Shown here: in pieces, positions 48,420 to 56,733 of the stretch | How the letters are laid out: the number at the start of each line of letters is the position of its first letter | Position numbering within the stretch: position 1 is the stretch's first letter | The notes under the pieces: model-generated | What the model was told of the DNA's origin: nothing | Seen by the model: only the letters and a program-made list of their open reading frames with translations | The model's database searches: none | Position numbers and translations under genes: made by a program | Source of the DNA: Pseudomonas pisciculturae | Lineage (GTDB): Bacteria; Pseudomonadota; Gammaproteobacteria; Pseudomonadales; Pseudomonadaceae | Direction: 5' to 3' | DNA: 64,000 nucleotides | NCBI RefSeq assembly: GCF_015461805.1 | Contig: NZ_JACVZE010000004.1 | Span: forward strand, 62,001 to 126,000

Positions 48420-49328
48420 ATGGCCACACCGCTACACGACACCCTGGCCATGCGGCTGGCGGATATCCTTTTGCAGCTCAATCACGGTGAATCCCTGTGC
48501 CGCTATGACTTGGCGCAGCAGTTTGGCGTGAGTGAACGCACCATTTACCGCGACCTGAGCCGACTCGCCGATGTGGTCGAGCGCCTGCCCGATGGGCGCT
48601 ACCAACTGGTCAAGGAACATCAGGGCAAGCTGCAACCGCGCGACCTTGAGGCGTTTGCGAAGGTCACGGGGGTTAACCGACTGTTTCCAAACAACGGCCA
48701 TCGGTTTCTGCGTTCGTTGCTGGCGCCGGATGAACAACGCCATTTTCTGGTCAAGGCCAACCATCACGAAAACGTAGAGCCCCACGACCAGCCGTTCCGC
48801 CAGTTGAACGACGCCATTCGCCAACAGCGCCAGTGCCGCCTGATGTATGCGGGCAAGCCGCGCACGCTGTGCCCTTATCGCCTGGTGAACAACAAAGGCA
48901 TCTGGTATTTGGCGGCCACTGAAAATGGCCAACTGAAGGCTTTTACCCTGGGGCGCATCAGCGTCTTGCACGTCACCCACGAGCCTTTCGTTGCGCAGCC
49001 GGCGGTGCATCGTCAGATCGAAGACGACGACGATATCTGGTTCAGTAAAACCAAAACCACGGTGCAGCTCTCGGTTGCGCCAGCCATCGCTTACTACTTT
49101 CTGCGCCGCCCGGTGGTGCCTGGGCAACAGGTGCTGCGCACGCTGGAGAACGGCGAGTTGATCGTCAGCAGCACCATCAGCCATGCCAACCAGATTTTGC
49201 CGATCATCCAGTATTGGGTTCCTCACGTACGCGTGCTGGAACCGGCCTGGCTGGCGGCGCAGTTGTACCGCGAACTTGAACACTACTTGCACGCTGCAAC
49301 CCAGCCCATCACAGGAACCGAGCAATGA
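48420..49328 (+). CDS. WYL-domain helix-turn-helix regulator
   Basis: 302 residues. N-terminal winged HTH (LADILLQLNHGESLCRYDLA, FGVSERTIYRDLSRLADVVE) of the DeoR/YafY type; central WYL domain with RLMYAGKPRTLCPYRLVNNK then GIWYLAATENGQLKAFTLGR, and a C-terminal dimerisation extension. WYL regulators of this layout (CapW, BrxR) repress many antiphage operons and respond to a nucleic-acid-like ligand. First gene of a three-gene operon; its TGA overlaps the next ATG. The operator 47 bp upstream supports self-control. Confidence 0.9.
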   Translation: MATPLHDTLAMRLADILLQLNHGESLCRYDLAQQFGVSERTIYRDLSRLADVVERLPDGRYQLVKEHQGKLQPRDLEAFAKVTGVNRLFPNNGHRFLRSLLAPDEQRHFLVKANHHENVEPHDQPFRQLNDAIRQQRQCRLMYAGKPRTLCPYRLVNNKGIWYLAATENGQLKAFTLGRISVLHVTHEPFVAQPAVHRQIEDDDDIWFSKTKTTVQLSVAPAIAYYFLRRPVVPGQQVLRTLENGELIVSSTISHANQILPIIQYWVPHVRVLEPAWLAAQLYRELEHYLHAATQPITGTEQ

Positions 49329-50905
49329 ACCCACCGGTAAACACGACTGAGCCCACCTCATTGGCCCCACTGGACGCCGCATTGTTGAGCAGCGACGAGT
49401 ACCAGGAGCAACAGGCACACGTCATTGAGACGCAGATGTGGGGTGGCGCGGATAACACCGAGGCCACTGGCCGGTTGCTGTCCGAGTTCGTGCATTCCAG
49501 CGAGCAGCATGCAGACATGCCCGTCGAAGAGTGGCTGGCGCAGGAATTCAGCAAGCACCCTGCCCTCTGGCAAAGCGATGCACAGCGGTTGGCGACGGCC
49601 AAGGAAGTAGTGACGTCAGTCATACGCTTCAATGACTCGGCGAGTTCTTTGCAAGGGCACTTGGCGCGTGGGCAAAGCGAGGCCAGCTGGATCGCACGCG
49701 AGCTGGAGAAAGGCGCGGGCGTCAGCGGCTCGTTAGGTGTGGGCCAATACGCCACGCGCATTGATGTGGCCCTGGCCGAAGCCACGGCCGGCGCCAAGGT
49801 GATGATCACCAACAACAATGGCGATATCAGTTTTTCGCCGAACCTGGATGGCTTTATCGCCGAGCAGCATCACGTCGACACCTTCAATATCGATGCGGTG
49901 ACCAAGGGCAGCGAATACCGCGCCAAGGTGGTTAACTCCAACGGCCTCAACTCGGTCGACATCGTGATCGTCGACGGCCAGGGCAACGTGGTGCATGAGT
50001 ACCAGTCCAAATACGGCAGCGACGCCAAGGCCACCGAGCAGTTGTTCAAGCGCGGGGAATACGGCGAGCAAAAACGCCTGGTGCCCGAGGGCCAGGGCAA
50101 AGATATCGCCAACAGCACCGAAGTGGTCGAGATCGACGGCGTGCACTCCGAGCCGCTCAGCAAAGAACAGGCGTTGGAATGGCAGCGCAAGGCCCGCGAA
50201 GAAGCCGAGGCGCGCCAGTATGAATGGAGCGACACCAACCGCATCAATGTGGGCAAGCAGATCGGCAAGCAAGCGTTGGTCGGTGCAAGCATCGCGGCAG
50301 GTTTGCACGGCGTGCGTATTCTGGCGCGACGTACCTGGAATGCGCTGATGGGCACAGAAAACCCACCGGCCAGCGTAGACCTCAGCGACTTCGTCACTAG
50401 CTCCCTGAGCAGCACCGCCCAAGTCTTCACCCAAGTCGCCGTCAGCGGTGCGTTGGTGGTGGCGGCCAAGAACGGTTTGCTCGGTGCCATCATGAAGCGC
50501 ACCCCGGCCGGCCAGATTGCGAATATTGCCTGTATCGCCCTGGCCAACACCAAAATTCTCTACCAGCTCGCCACCGGCAAGCTCTCCAAGGAAGAGGCGC
50601 TCAACCGCATGGGCCAAACCACCACCTCGGCGGTGTTTGCGATTGCGGCGGGCTCCAAGGGCAGTGCGTTGGGCATGGCGATTGGCACCGTGTTCGGCCC
50701 ACCCGGCATCGCTGCGGGCGGGTTTATCGGCGGCATGATTGGCGCCATGGCGGGCGGTGTGATCGGTGAGCAGTTATTCGAGGCCAGCAAAAGCCTGGTG
50801 CAGGCCTCGGTCACGGTGGTCAATCGCGTCACGGCCAGCGTGGTAGAAGGCGCCAAAGCACTGGCCGGCAGCCTGGGTAACTTCGCCAAAGGACTGTTCG
50901 CATGA
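49325..50905 (+). CDS. Putative effector: D-x14-QxK motif plus glycine-rich membrane region
   Basis: 526 residues, no family recognised. Residues 1-140 are helical and acidic. From 155 to 235 a beta-alpha segment reads NSVDIVIVDGQGNVVHEYQS, then KYG: Asp212 followed after 14 residues by Gln227-Ser-Lys229, resembling the D...(E/Q)xK core of PD-(D/E)XK nucleases of the Mrr-like QxK kind. Residues 310-330 and 365-410 are hydrophobic, and 430-485 is a glycine-zipper-like stretch (GMAIGTVFGPPGIAAGGFIG), suited to membrane insertion. ATGA overlaps link it to both neighbours. Nuclease function is inference. Confidence 0.8.
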   Translation: MNPPVNTTEPTSLAPLDAALLSSDEYQEQQAHVIETQMWGGADNTEATGRLLSEFVHSSEQHADMPVEEWLAQEFSKHPALWQSDAQRLATAKEVVTSVIRFNDSASSLQGHLARGQSEASWIARELEKGAGVSGSLGVGQYATRIDVALAEATAGAKVMITNNNGDISFSPNLDGFIAEQHHVDTFNIDAVTKGSEYRAKVVNSNGLNSVDIVIVDGQGNVVHEYQSKYGSDAKATEQLFKRGEYGEQKRLVPEGQGKDIANSTEVVEIDGVHSEPLSKEQALEWQRKAREEAEARQYEWSDTNRINVGKQIGKQALVGASIAAGLHGVRILARRTWNALMGTENPPASVDLSDFVTSSLSSTAQVFTQVAVSGALVVAAKNGLLGAIMKRTPAGQIANIACIALANTKILYQLATGKLSKEEALNRMGQTTTSAVFAIAAGSKGSALGMAIGTVFGPPGIAAGGFIGGMIGAMAGGVIGEQLFEASKSLVQASVTVVNRVTASVVEGAKALAGSLGNFAKGLFA

Positions 50906-53679
50906 GCTCCAGCCTCGCAGCGCTGAATGACAAACTCCGTGCGCACCTGATCGCCGGTTACCCTGGCTTCTACATTCAGTCCAGTGAAGAAGCGCGGGTT
51001 GACCGGGTGCTTGCGCAGGCCGGCGAAAACCTGGGCCTGCATGTCATGGAGTGGAACCTCGCCTATGGCTGGGTGGACTTTCACACCAAGCAGCCGCGCA
51101 CCGACGCCACCCAGACCGAGTTGGCCCACTGCCTGCCAGCGCTGGCGGACGAGGACCTGAGCCGCAAGCTGATCGTGATCAAGGATGCCAAATCCGCCCT
51201 GGAAAACCAGCCACTGGCGATCGCACGGCTCAAGCAACTGCTCAACCGCATCCAGCGCCATCATCGCGGCGAATGTGCGGTGGTGTTGGTTGCCGAAAGC
51301 CTGTTCATTGCGTCGCAGATTGAAGCGCAAATTACCTTGCTACCGCTGCCCTTGCCGGGGCGCGAAGACATTCTTGCGCAAATCGAAGCCTTCGCCGTGG
51401 AGCACGCACTGAGTATTCCCAAGGCGTTGCTGCCACGCCTGGCCGCCACGTGCAGCGGGCTGAGCGAAGAGGAAATCCGTCAGGTGCTGGCCATGGTGAG
51501 ACAACCTCACCCTGAGCTGAACGAGGCCGCCCTTGGCCTGATTCATTACGAGAAAGAACAGATCATCGCCAAAAGTGGCGTGCTGGAAATGGTCAAGGTC
51601 GGCGAGACAGCCAACGACATCGGCGGCCTGGAAAACCTCAAGCAGTGGCTCAAACGCCGGGCTGAGATCTTCCGCCGCCTCGACGAAGCCGAACGTGCCG
51701 GTGTGACGGCGCCCAAGGGCGTATTGATCGCGGGCATGCCCGGTTGCGGTAAGTCCCTCACCGCCAAAGCCGCTGCCCACCTGTTCCAATTACCGCTGCT
51801 GCGCCTGGATATCGGCTCGCTGCTGGGCAAGTACGTGGGTGAAAGCGAGCACAACATGCGCCGCGCACTGACCATGGCCGAAAGCGTCAGCCCGTGCATT
51901 CTCTGGATCGACGAGCTGGAAAAAGCCTTCGTCGGGATGGGCAGTGGCGAAGGCTCTGAGGTGTCATCCCGGCTGTTCGGTTACTTCCTGACCTGGATGC
52001 AGGAAAAAACCGGCGCTGTGTTCGTGATCGCCACCGCCAACAACATCAGCGCCCTGCCCGCCGAGCTGCTGCGCAAAGGCCGTTTTGACGAGGTGTTCTA
52101 CGTCGGCTTCCCCAACGCCAAGGAACGCTCGGCCATTCTGAGCATTCACCTCAAGGACGACTGGCGGCAGTTCACTGAGCAGCAACAACAAACCCTGGCG
52201 GCGCTGTGTCGCGACTACTCCGGCGCCGACATCCAGAACGCCGTGGGTGAGGCGCGTGAGAGCGCCTTTCTGGACGGCCAAGCGCTGACCCACGAAGACA
52301 TCGAACGCGCGATCCGCACCACAGTGCCGCTGCGCGAAACCCTGCGTGAGCAAGTCGGCAAATACGAAGTGTTGTTTGAAAAGCTCAAGCTCAAGCCCGC
52401 CTCGCGAATCGACGGGCTGAGCATCGCGCAGATGATCCAACTGGCCGACAGCCCCAACCCGGTGCGCCGCAAAGAAGTGGCGTGTCACTTGGAGTGCCCG
52501 GACGACCTGCTGGAAAAACTCAGCGCCGATACCGACGCCGAAGTACGCCGCAGCGTGTACCGCAACCCCAACTGCACCGAGCGGTTGCTGGCCGGCTGCT
52601 TGAGTAAAGACAAGAAAGCCGCCGACTTTGATATGACCACCTATCAACTCAGCTGCCTGCACCCACGGGCGCCTATGGACTTGTTGGCCAGTGAGCTTAG
52701 TAAGTGGGATGGCAGTGACTATATCCAGGAAGAGAAATTGCTGGCGTGCTCGCACCTGACCGATGAGGTGGTGTTGGCGCTGTTCAATAACAGCAAGAAG
52801 CACGCAACGCGGTTGGAGATTTGCCAGCAGACGACGTTGTCGGTGGAGTTGCAGGGGCAGTTGGTGGAAAGCCTGTGGGAGGTGGTGCTGCACAATCATG
52901 CGGAGCAGTTTGTTGCGTTCATCAACAACCCGGTACTTGATCCGTCGCTTCACAGGAAGATTGCCAGCCACGACAAGCATACGGTTGTGAATGCGTTGCT
53001 CAAGCTGGAGAACCTGTCTGAGGAAGCGCAGATGGTGTTGCTAGGTGATGAGAGCCATGTGTTTAAACTTGCTGAGAATCCGAATATCAGCGCACATGCT
53101 CAGTTGTCGCTCTTGTTGCAGGGGCTGTCGGAAGTAAACGCCAAATTCGTTTTAGACGCCCTGCAACAGGGTGTTGACGAGATTTCCCTCTCTGACGACT
53201 ACGACCCATATGAGTTCAGTGGCGGCGACTTCGAAGAGGTGTTCTGCGAGCTTGCAAGCAACCGCAACCTGAGCACCGACGCCATCAAGGTGCTGGAGTC
53301 ATTTGGGCGACAAATGGGCTACTCGCGAATCAATTTTAGCTTGGCCAGCAACCCGGTACTCCCCCACCGCTTACAACTCAAATTTGCCAGCAGTGACGAC
53401 CTATCACTGCAAACTTGTCTGGCGAGTAATCCCAACCTCAGCGACGAGGCCCGCGAGGCCCTGATCGAACAGGGTTACACGCCCGTGGTACGCGATGACG
53501 CTGCGGGCAAGACCCGCACCGAGGTGAAACCCCAACCGAGTAGCACGGTAAGCACCCCCTCCCAGGGCAAAGTAGCGGGTTCTACATTAGCTTCTGCCTT
53601 TGCCGGAAACCTTTTGAGCGGTGAAATAAAGCTAGAGGGCGGGTTTTTCCCATCCTGGTTCAGGGGGAACAAGTCCTAA
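50902..53679 (+). CDS. Ycf46-like AAA+ ATPase with C-terminal LRV-like repeats
   Basis: 925 residues. Residues 1-215 form a degenerate ATPase-like lobe (YPGFYIQSSEEARVDRVLAQ, KLIVIKDAKSAL) as in Ycf46 proteins. The active AAA+ domain spans about 235-480: Walker A GMPGCGKSLTAKA (278-290), pore loop GKYVGESEHNMR, Walker B CILWIDELE (332-340), sensor VIATANNI, arginine finger region RKGRFDEVFYVGFP. From about 505 on, imperfect repeats with NP-x-L patterns (RNPNCTERLL, AENPNISAHAQL, ASNPVLPHRL, ASNPNLSDEA) resemble leucine-rich-variant repeats, a likely sensing or binding surface. Starts in an ATGA overlap with the previous gene and ends before a terminator. Confidence 0.9.
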   Translation: MSSSLAALNDKLRAHLIAGYPGFYIQSSEEARVDRVLAQAGENLGLHVMEWNLAYGWVDFHTKQPRTDATQTELAHCLPALADEDLSRKLIVIKDAKSALENQPLAIARLKQLLNRIQRHHRGECAVVLVAESLFIASQIEAQITLLPLPLPGREDILAQIEAFAVEHALSIPKALLPRLAATCSGLSEEEIRQVLAMVRQPHPELNEAALGLIHYEKEQIIAKSGVLEMVKVGETANDIGGLENLKQWLKRRAEIFRRLDEAERAGVTAPKGVLIAGMPGCGKSLTAKAAAHLFQLPLLRLDIGSLLGKYVGESEHNMRRALTMAESVSPCILWIDELEKAFVGMGSGEGSEVSSRLFGYFLTWMQEKTGAVFVIATANNISALPAELLRKGRFDEVFYVGFPNAKERSAILSIHLKDDWRQFTEQQQQTLAALCRDYSGADIQNAVGEARESAFLDGQALTHEDIERAIRTTVPLRETLREQVGKYEVLFEKLKLKPASRIDGLSIAQMIQLADSPNPVRRKEVACHLECPDDLLEKLSADTDAEVRRSVYRNPNCTERLLAGCLSKDKKAADFDMTTYQLSCLHPRAPMDLLASELSKWDGSDYIQEEKLLACSHLTDEVVLALFNNSKKHATRLEICQQTTLSVELQGQLVESLWEVVLHNHAEQFVAFINNPVLDPSLHRKIASHDKHTVVNALLKLENLSEEAQMVLLGDESHVFKLAENPNISAHAQLSLLLQGLSEVNAKFVLDALQQGVDEISLSDDYDPYEFSGGDFEEVFCELASNRNLSTDAIKVLESFGRQMGYSRINFSLASNPVLPHRLQLKFASSDDLSLQTCLASNPNLSDEAREALIEQGYTPVVRDDAAGKTRTEVKPQPSSTVSTPSQGKVAGSTLASAFAGNLLSGEIKLEGGFFPSWFRGNKS

Positions 53680-53713
53680 AACAGACGTCATTTCAGGTAA
53701 GAAGTGCGGCATA

Positions 53714-53773
53714 GGGCGGTGCAAGACATCACGCTGATTCTCTGAATCGAGCATACTTGCACCCGCCCTTTTT
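53714..53773 (+). terminator. Terminator of the WYL operon
   Basis: GGGCGGTGCAAG (53714-53725) pairs with CTTGCACCCGCCC (53756-53768), one bulged base, followed by TTTTT. The 30-nt loop contains a smaller GATTC-TCT-GAATC hairpin. Closes the three-gene unit. Confidence 0.88.
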
Positions 53774-53823
53774 CGTCGTTCAAGAAGGACACCCCGGATA
53801 CTCACCCCGCACGGAGCCCCCTC

Positions 53824-54351
53824 GTGATCAAACCCTCACACCCGCTGATCTGCCTCACCCTCCTCGCCTCTCTCACCGGCTGCGGCGCATTGAACAGCGT
53901 ACGCTCGTTCTCCACCCCCTATTCAACCCCGCCCGGCGGCGAGACCGTGCGTTTGCGCGTGATCAGCGATGGCATGGTGCGCGGTATACCCAAGTCCAGC
54001 TGCGTGAACTTCCGCGTGCCGGGCGCGGGGGTGATGGTGGTCGCGCGTGACGGTTATGCGAATCGCAACGGTGAAACCCTGGGCATGGCGCCCGCCCAGC
54101 ATCAATCGAACGGCACGGTGATGAGTGAACTGCTGGTGCCTGCCGGCCAGCCCATCGCGTTTCATTACCTCGCCAACCGTTGCTACAACATGTTCAGCTT
54201 TGTGCCCGAGGCCGGCATGGACTATGAGCTTGACGCCGCCAGCCGCTACAAATGCGGCGTGACGCTCAAGCGCATGGCGTTCGGCAAAACCGAGGGCACG
54301 TCCGAGCCGTTGGACGAAAGCAAATTGTGCAATTTTGGCGATAACTTCTAA
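53824..54351 (+). CDS. Lipoprotein of unknown function
   Basis: 175 residues from a GTG start, CGGAG about 9 bases upstream. Lipobox LLASLTGC (Cys near 20). The mature part holds three cysteines (KSSCVNF, NRCYNMF, YKCGVTL) and a fourth near the end (KLCNFGD), compatible with two disulfides, and a beta-rich pattern. Independent of the WYL operon, being behind its terminator. Confidence 0.82.
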   Translation: MIKPSHPLICLTLLASLTGCGALNSVRSFSTPYSTPPGGETVRLRVISDGMVRGIPKSSCVNFRVPGAGVMVVARDGYANRNGETLGMAPAQHQSNGTVMSELLVPAGQPIAFHYLANRCYNMFSFVPEAGMDYELDAASRYKCGVTLKRMAFGKTEGTSEPLDESKLCNFGDNF

Positions 54352-54365
54352 GGGCCGTCTCGCCC

Positions 54366-54974
54366 TCAGCTGTGAATGGGCAAGGCCAACCCAAACAGCA
54401 CAAAGAACCCGCCGCAGACTTTATTGAAGCGCCGCCCGGTGCGTGCCAGCCATGGCCGCACTCGGTGTGCGGCGCTGGCCACCATGAACTCGACAAAAAA
54501 CTCCACCACGGCGTAAGTGAGCGCGATGGCGGCGGTCTGCGCGATGATGTTCCGGTGGGGGTCCAGGAAGGGCGGGATAAACGCGGTGAACAGCAGCAGC
54601 GCCTTGGGGTTTGAAATCGCCGAGACCAACCCTTGGCGAAACAGCGGGCCATTGCGCAGGCTGGCGGTCGCAGCCGTTTCCAGGCTGACGGGGGCCGCTC
54701 GCCACAGACCGAAGCCCAGCCAGATCAGGTAGAGCCCACCGGCAATTTTCAACGCGGTGAACCAGGTGGCCGAGGCCTGGATGAGTGCGCCCAAGCCCAA
54801 GGCGCACAGCGCGAGCACCAGGGCAAAACCAAGCACGCCGCCGCTGATGGTGAACAGGGTTCGGCGGCTGCCGTGGAGTGCGCCGTGGGTGAGCACCAAC
54901 AGTGCGTTGGGGCCGGGCACGACGGCGATGCCGAAGCAGGTGATCACGTAGAGCAGCCAGGTGTCGAAGGGCAT
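54366..54974 (-). CDS. LysE/RhtB-family amino-acid exporter
   Basis: 202 residues, six hydrophobic helices. N-terminal CFGIAVVPGPNALLVLTHGA has the family PGPN motif, and LVSAISNPKALLLFTAFIPP the conserved NPKA segment. Exports an amino acid or homoserine-lactone-like compound; substrate unknown. Start at MPFDTWLLYVITC with GGACC about 6-8 bases before it; longer frames upstream run through a 15-bp tandem repeat. Divergent from a LysR gene that probably regulates it. Confidence 0.9.
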   Translation of the reverse strand: MPFDTWLLYVITCFGIAVVPGPNALLVLTHGALHGSRRTLFTISGGVLGFALVLALCALGLGALIQASATWFTALKIAGGLYLIWLGFGLWRAAPVSLETAATASLRNGPLFRQGLVSAISNPKALLLFTAFIPPFLDPHRNIIAQTAAIALTYAVVEFFVEFMVASAAHRVRPWLARTGRRFNKVCGGFFVLFGLALPIHS

Positions 54975-55008
54975 GGTCAGGTCCGGCAGGGGTGGATTAA
55001 AGGGTGCA

Positions 55009-55038
55009 TGCTTCAAAGTTGAATGCTTCAAGGTTGAA
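55009..55038. repeat. Tandem 15-bp repeat in the lysE-lysR promoter region
   Basis: TGCTTCAAAGTTGAA followed directly by TGCTTCAAGGTTGAA, one base different. Lies 34 bp before the exporter start; may be regulator half-sites or a slippage product. Confidence 0.7.
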
Positions 55039-55089
55039 TAGTGCGGTGCTGACATTCGGCATGAAAAGCGCATAATTCGCACCTCAGCC

Positions 55090-55104
55090 ATTCGATTAAC
55101 GAAT
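55090..55104. promoter_or_regulatory. Probable LysR-type operator
   Basis: ATTCG-ATTAA-CGAAT with T-N11-A spacing, 13 bp before the LysR start. Typical position for autorepression and control of the divergent exporter. Confidence 0.6.
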
Positions 55105-55117
55105 AGAGGTTACAGCG

Positions 55118-55975
55118 ATGCCTTCCAGCGATTTGCAGATCGATTGGCTTAAGTGCTTCGTGGCGGTGGTGGATGCCGGTTCGCTGTCGGGCGCGGCCCA
55201 TGAGGTCAACCGCTCGCAGTCGGCCGTGAGCATGCAGATGAAGAAGCTGGAGGCCGCGCTGGGGCGCTCCTTGTTAAGCCGTGGCCCAAGGCATCTGCAA
55301 CTGACCGATGACGGCCAGACGCTGCTGGGTTACGCCCGCCGCATGCTCGCCCTGCATGCCGAGACGCAGGCGGCATTTCACGGTGAAACCCTGACCGGGC
55401 GAATCCGCCTGGGGGTTGCCGAAGACTATGCGGCCAAGTACCTCACGCCAGTGCTCAAACGCTTTGCGCCGCGTTACGCGGGGGTGGAGATCGAACTCAC
55501 CTGTGAGCAGTCGACGGCCCTTATCCCACGGGTGCGCAGCGGCGAGCTGGATCTGGCGCTGGTGTCCAGGGACGCGCCGCAAAGTGGCACGTTTTTGTTC
55601 AAGGAACCGATGGTGTGGGTGGGCTCGCCGCAGTTCGAACTGTGGCGCCGCGACCCGTTGCCCATCGCCGTCTACGAAAGCGCCAGCCTGGCGCGTCGGT
55701 ATGCGGTGAACTCATTGGCCCAGCAGGGCCGACAGTTCAAGGTGGTGTACAACAGCTCCAGCCTGGCGGGCCAGGTGGCTGCGGTGGAGGGCGGGCTGGC
55801 GATTGCGGCGATTACTCAGTGCACGGTGCAGCCGTCGCTTCAGGTGTTGAGTGGGGAGCATGGGTTGGGGCCGATTGAGCCGATGGAGGTGTCGATTTTG
55901 CGTAGCCGGGCTTCTCGGGGTGCCAAGGCGGTTGATAGTTTGCATGCATTCATCATCAGCGCGCTTAGGCCGTAG
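55118..55975 (+). CDS. LysR-family regulator divergent from the exporter
   Basis: 285 residues. HTH DAGSLSGAAHEVNRSQSAVS then MQMKKLEAALGRSLLSRGPR; ligand-binding domain starting TGRIRLGVAEDYAAKYL. AGAGG lies about 9 bases before the ATG. The divergent layout with lysE-type gene suggests it activates the exporter on sensing its substrate, as LysG does for LysE; this is inference. Confidence 0.9.
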   Translation: MPSSDLQIDWLKCFVAVVDAGSLSGAAHEVNRSQSAVSMQMKKLEAALGRSLLSRGPRHLQLTDDGQTLLGYARRMLALHAETQAAFHGETLTGRIRLGVAEDYAAKYLTPVLKRFAPRYAGVEIELTCEQSTALIPRVRSGELDLALVSRDAPQSGTFLFKEPMVWVGSPQFELWRRDPLPIAVYESASLARRYAVNSLAQQGRQFKVVYNSSSLAGQVAAVEGGLAIAAITQCTVQPSLQVLSGEHGLGPIEPMEVSILRSRASRGAKAVDSLHAFIISALRP

Positions 55976-55985
55976 GCGTAGCCCT

Positions 55986-56302
55986 CTTCGCAGCCTCACT
56001 AAAGCTCGACAGCTCACACATTTGCACCGCGTATACCCGCTTGAAATGCGGTCAAAATGTGGGAGCTGGCTTGCCTGCGAAAGCGGTGGCTCAGGCACTA
56101 CATCTCTATCGCCAATGCCGCCGCCTTCGCAGCCTCACTAAAGCTCGACAGCTCCCACATTTGCACCGCGTACACCCGCTTGAAATGCGGTCAACATGTG
56201 GGAGCTGGCTTGCCTGCGAAAGCGGTGGTTCAGGCACTACATCTCTATCGCCCATGCCGCCGCCTTCGCAGCCTCGCTAAAGCTCGACAGCTCCCACATT
56301 TG
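55986..56302. repeat. 139-bp tandem repeat, about 2.3 copies
   Basis: The string CTTCGCAGCCTCACTAAAGC starts at 55986 and 56125, and with one change at 56264, exactly 139 bp apart each time. Each unit holds inverted REP arms (GAGCTCCCAC-like and GTGGGAGCTGGCTTGCCTGC). The interval between the LysR and the small gene at 56368 has no gene; the apparent reading frames in it only reflect the repeat. Confidence 0.92.
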
Positions 56303-56367
56303 ACCGTGAATATTTTCAGGGTTGTGGCAGTATCTACGGCCACTCTGCCTACTTCGAGGAGCCTTTG

Positions 56368-56730
56368 ATGGCCTTATCCAAACGCGAGGCCGCCCAGGTT
56401 GAGCGCAGCCTGGTCGCCACGCTCACCAATGCCTGCGAAACCGCCAAGGCCGAGATCCCAGGGTTTGAGTGGTTGACGCACACGGTCAATTACGACGCCT
56501 TCCCCGCCAGCCTGCAGGTGATTTGGGTGTTCGATACCCAGGTCAATAAGGATCACGCCCTCGCCAGCGGGCAAGAGGCGCGCATGCGCGAGCTGACGGC
56601 TGCTGCGCTGGCCGAGGCGGATATCGCCGCATCCTCACCGGTGCACTTCGACTCCGAAGAAGCCTGCCGCCTAAAGCACGGCGGTGATTGGGGCTTGCGT
56701 CTGGCCAAACTGCACACGGTCAGGGGCTGA
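56368..56730 (+). CDS. Small conserved-looking hypothetical protein
   Basis: 120 residues, soluble, MALSKREAAQVERSLVATLT onward. GAGGAG is 7 bases before the ATG. Related proteins are sometimes labelled as Fis-type regulators, but I see no helix-turn-helix of that kind. Ends 3 bp before solA, so the two are co-transcribed. Confidence 0.72.
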   Translation: MALSKREAAQVERSLVATLTNACETAKAEIPGFEWLTHTVNYDAFPASLQVIWVFDTQVNKDHALASGQEARMRELTAAALAEADIAASSPVHFDSEEACRLKHGGDWGLRLAKLHTVRG

Positions 56731-56733
56731 ACG

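Noticed and set aside
51964..52980. 338-codon minus frame inside the AAA+ gene
   Set aside because: Antisense to well-conserved AAA+ motifs.
55986..56302. Possible CRISPR array
   Set aside because: Repeat period is 139 bp with no short repeat/unique spacer alternation and no cas genes; it is a tandem REP-derived repeat.
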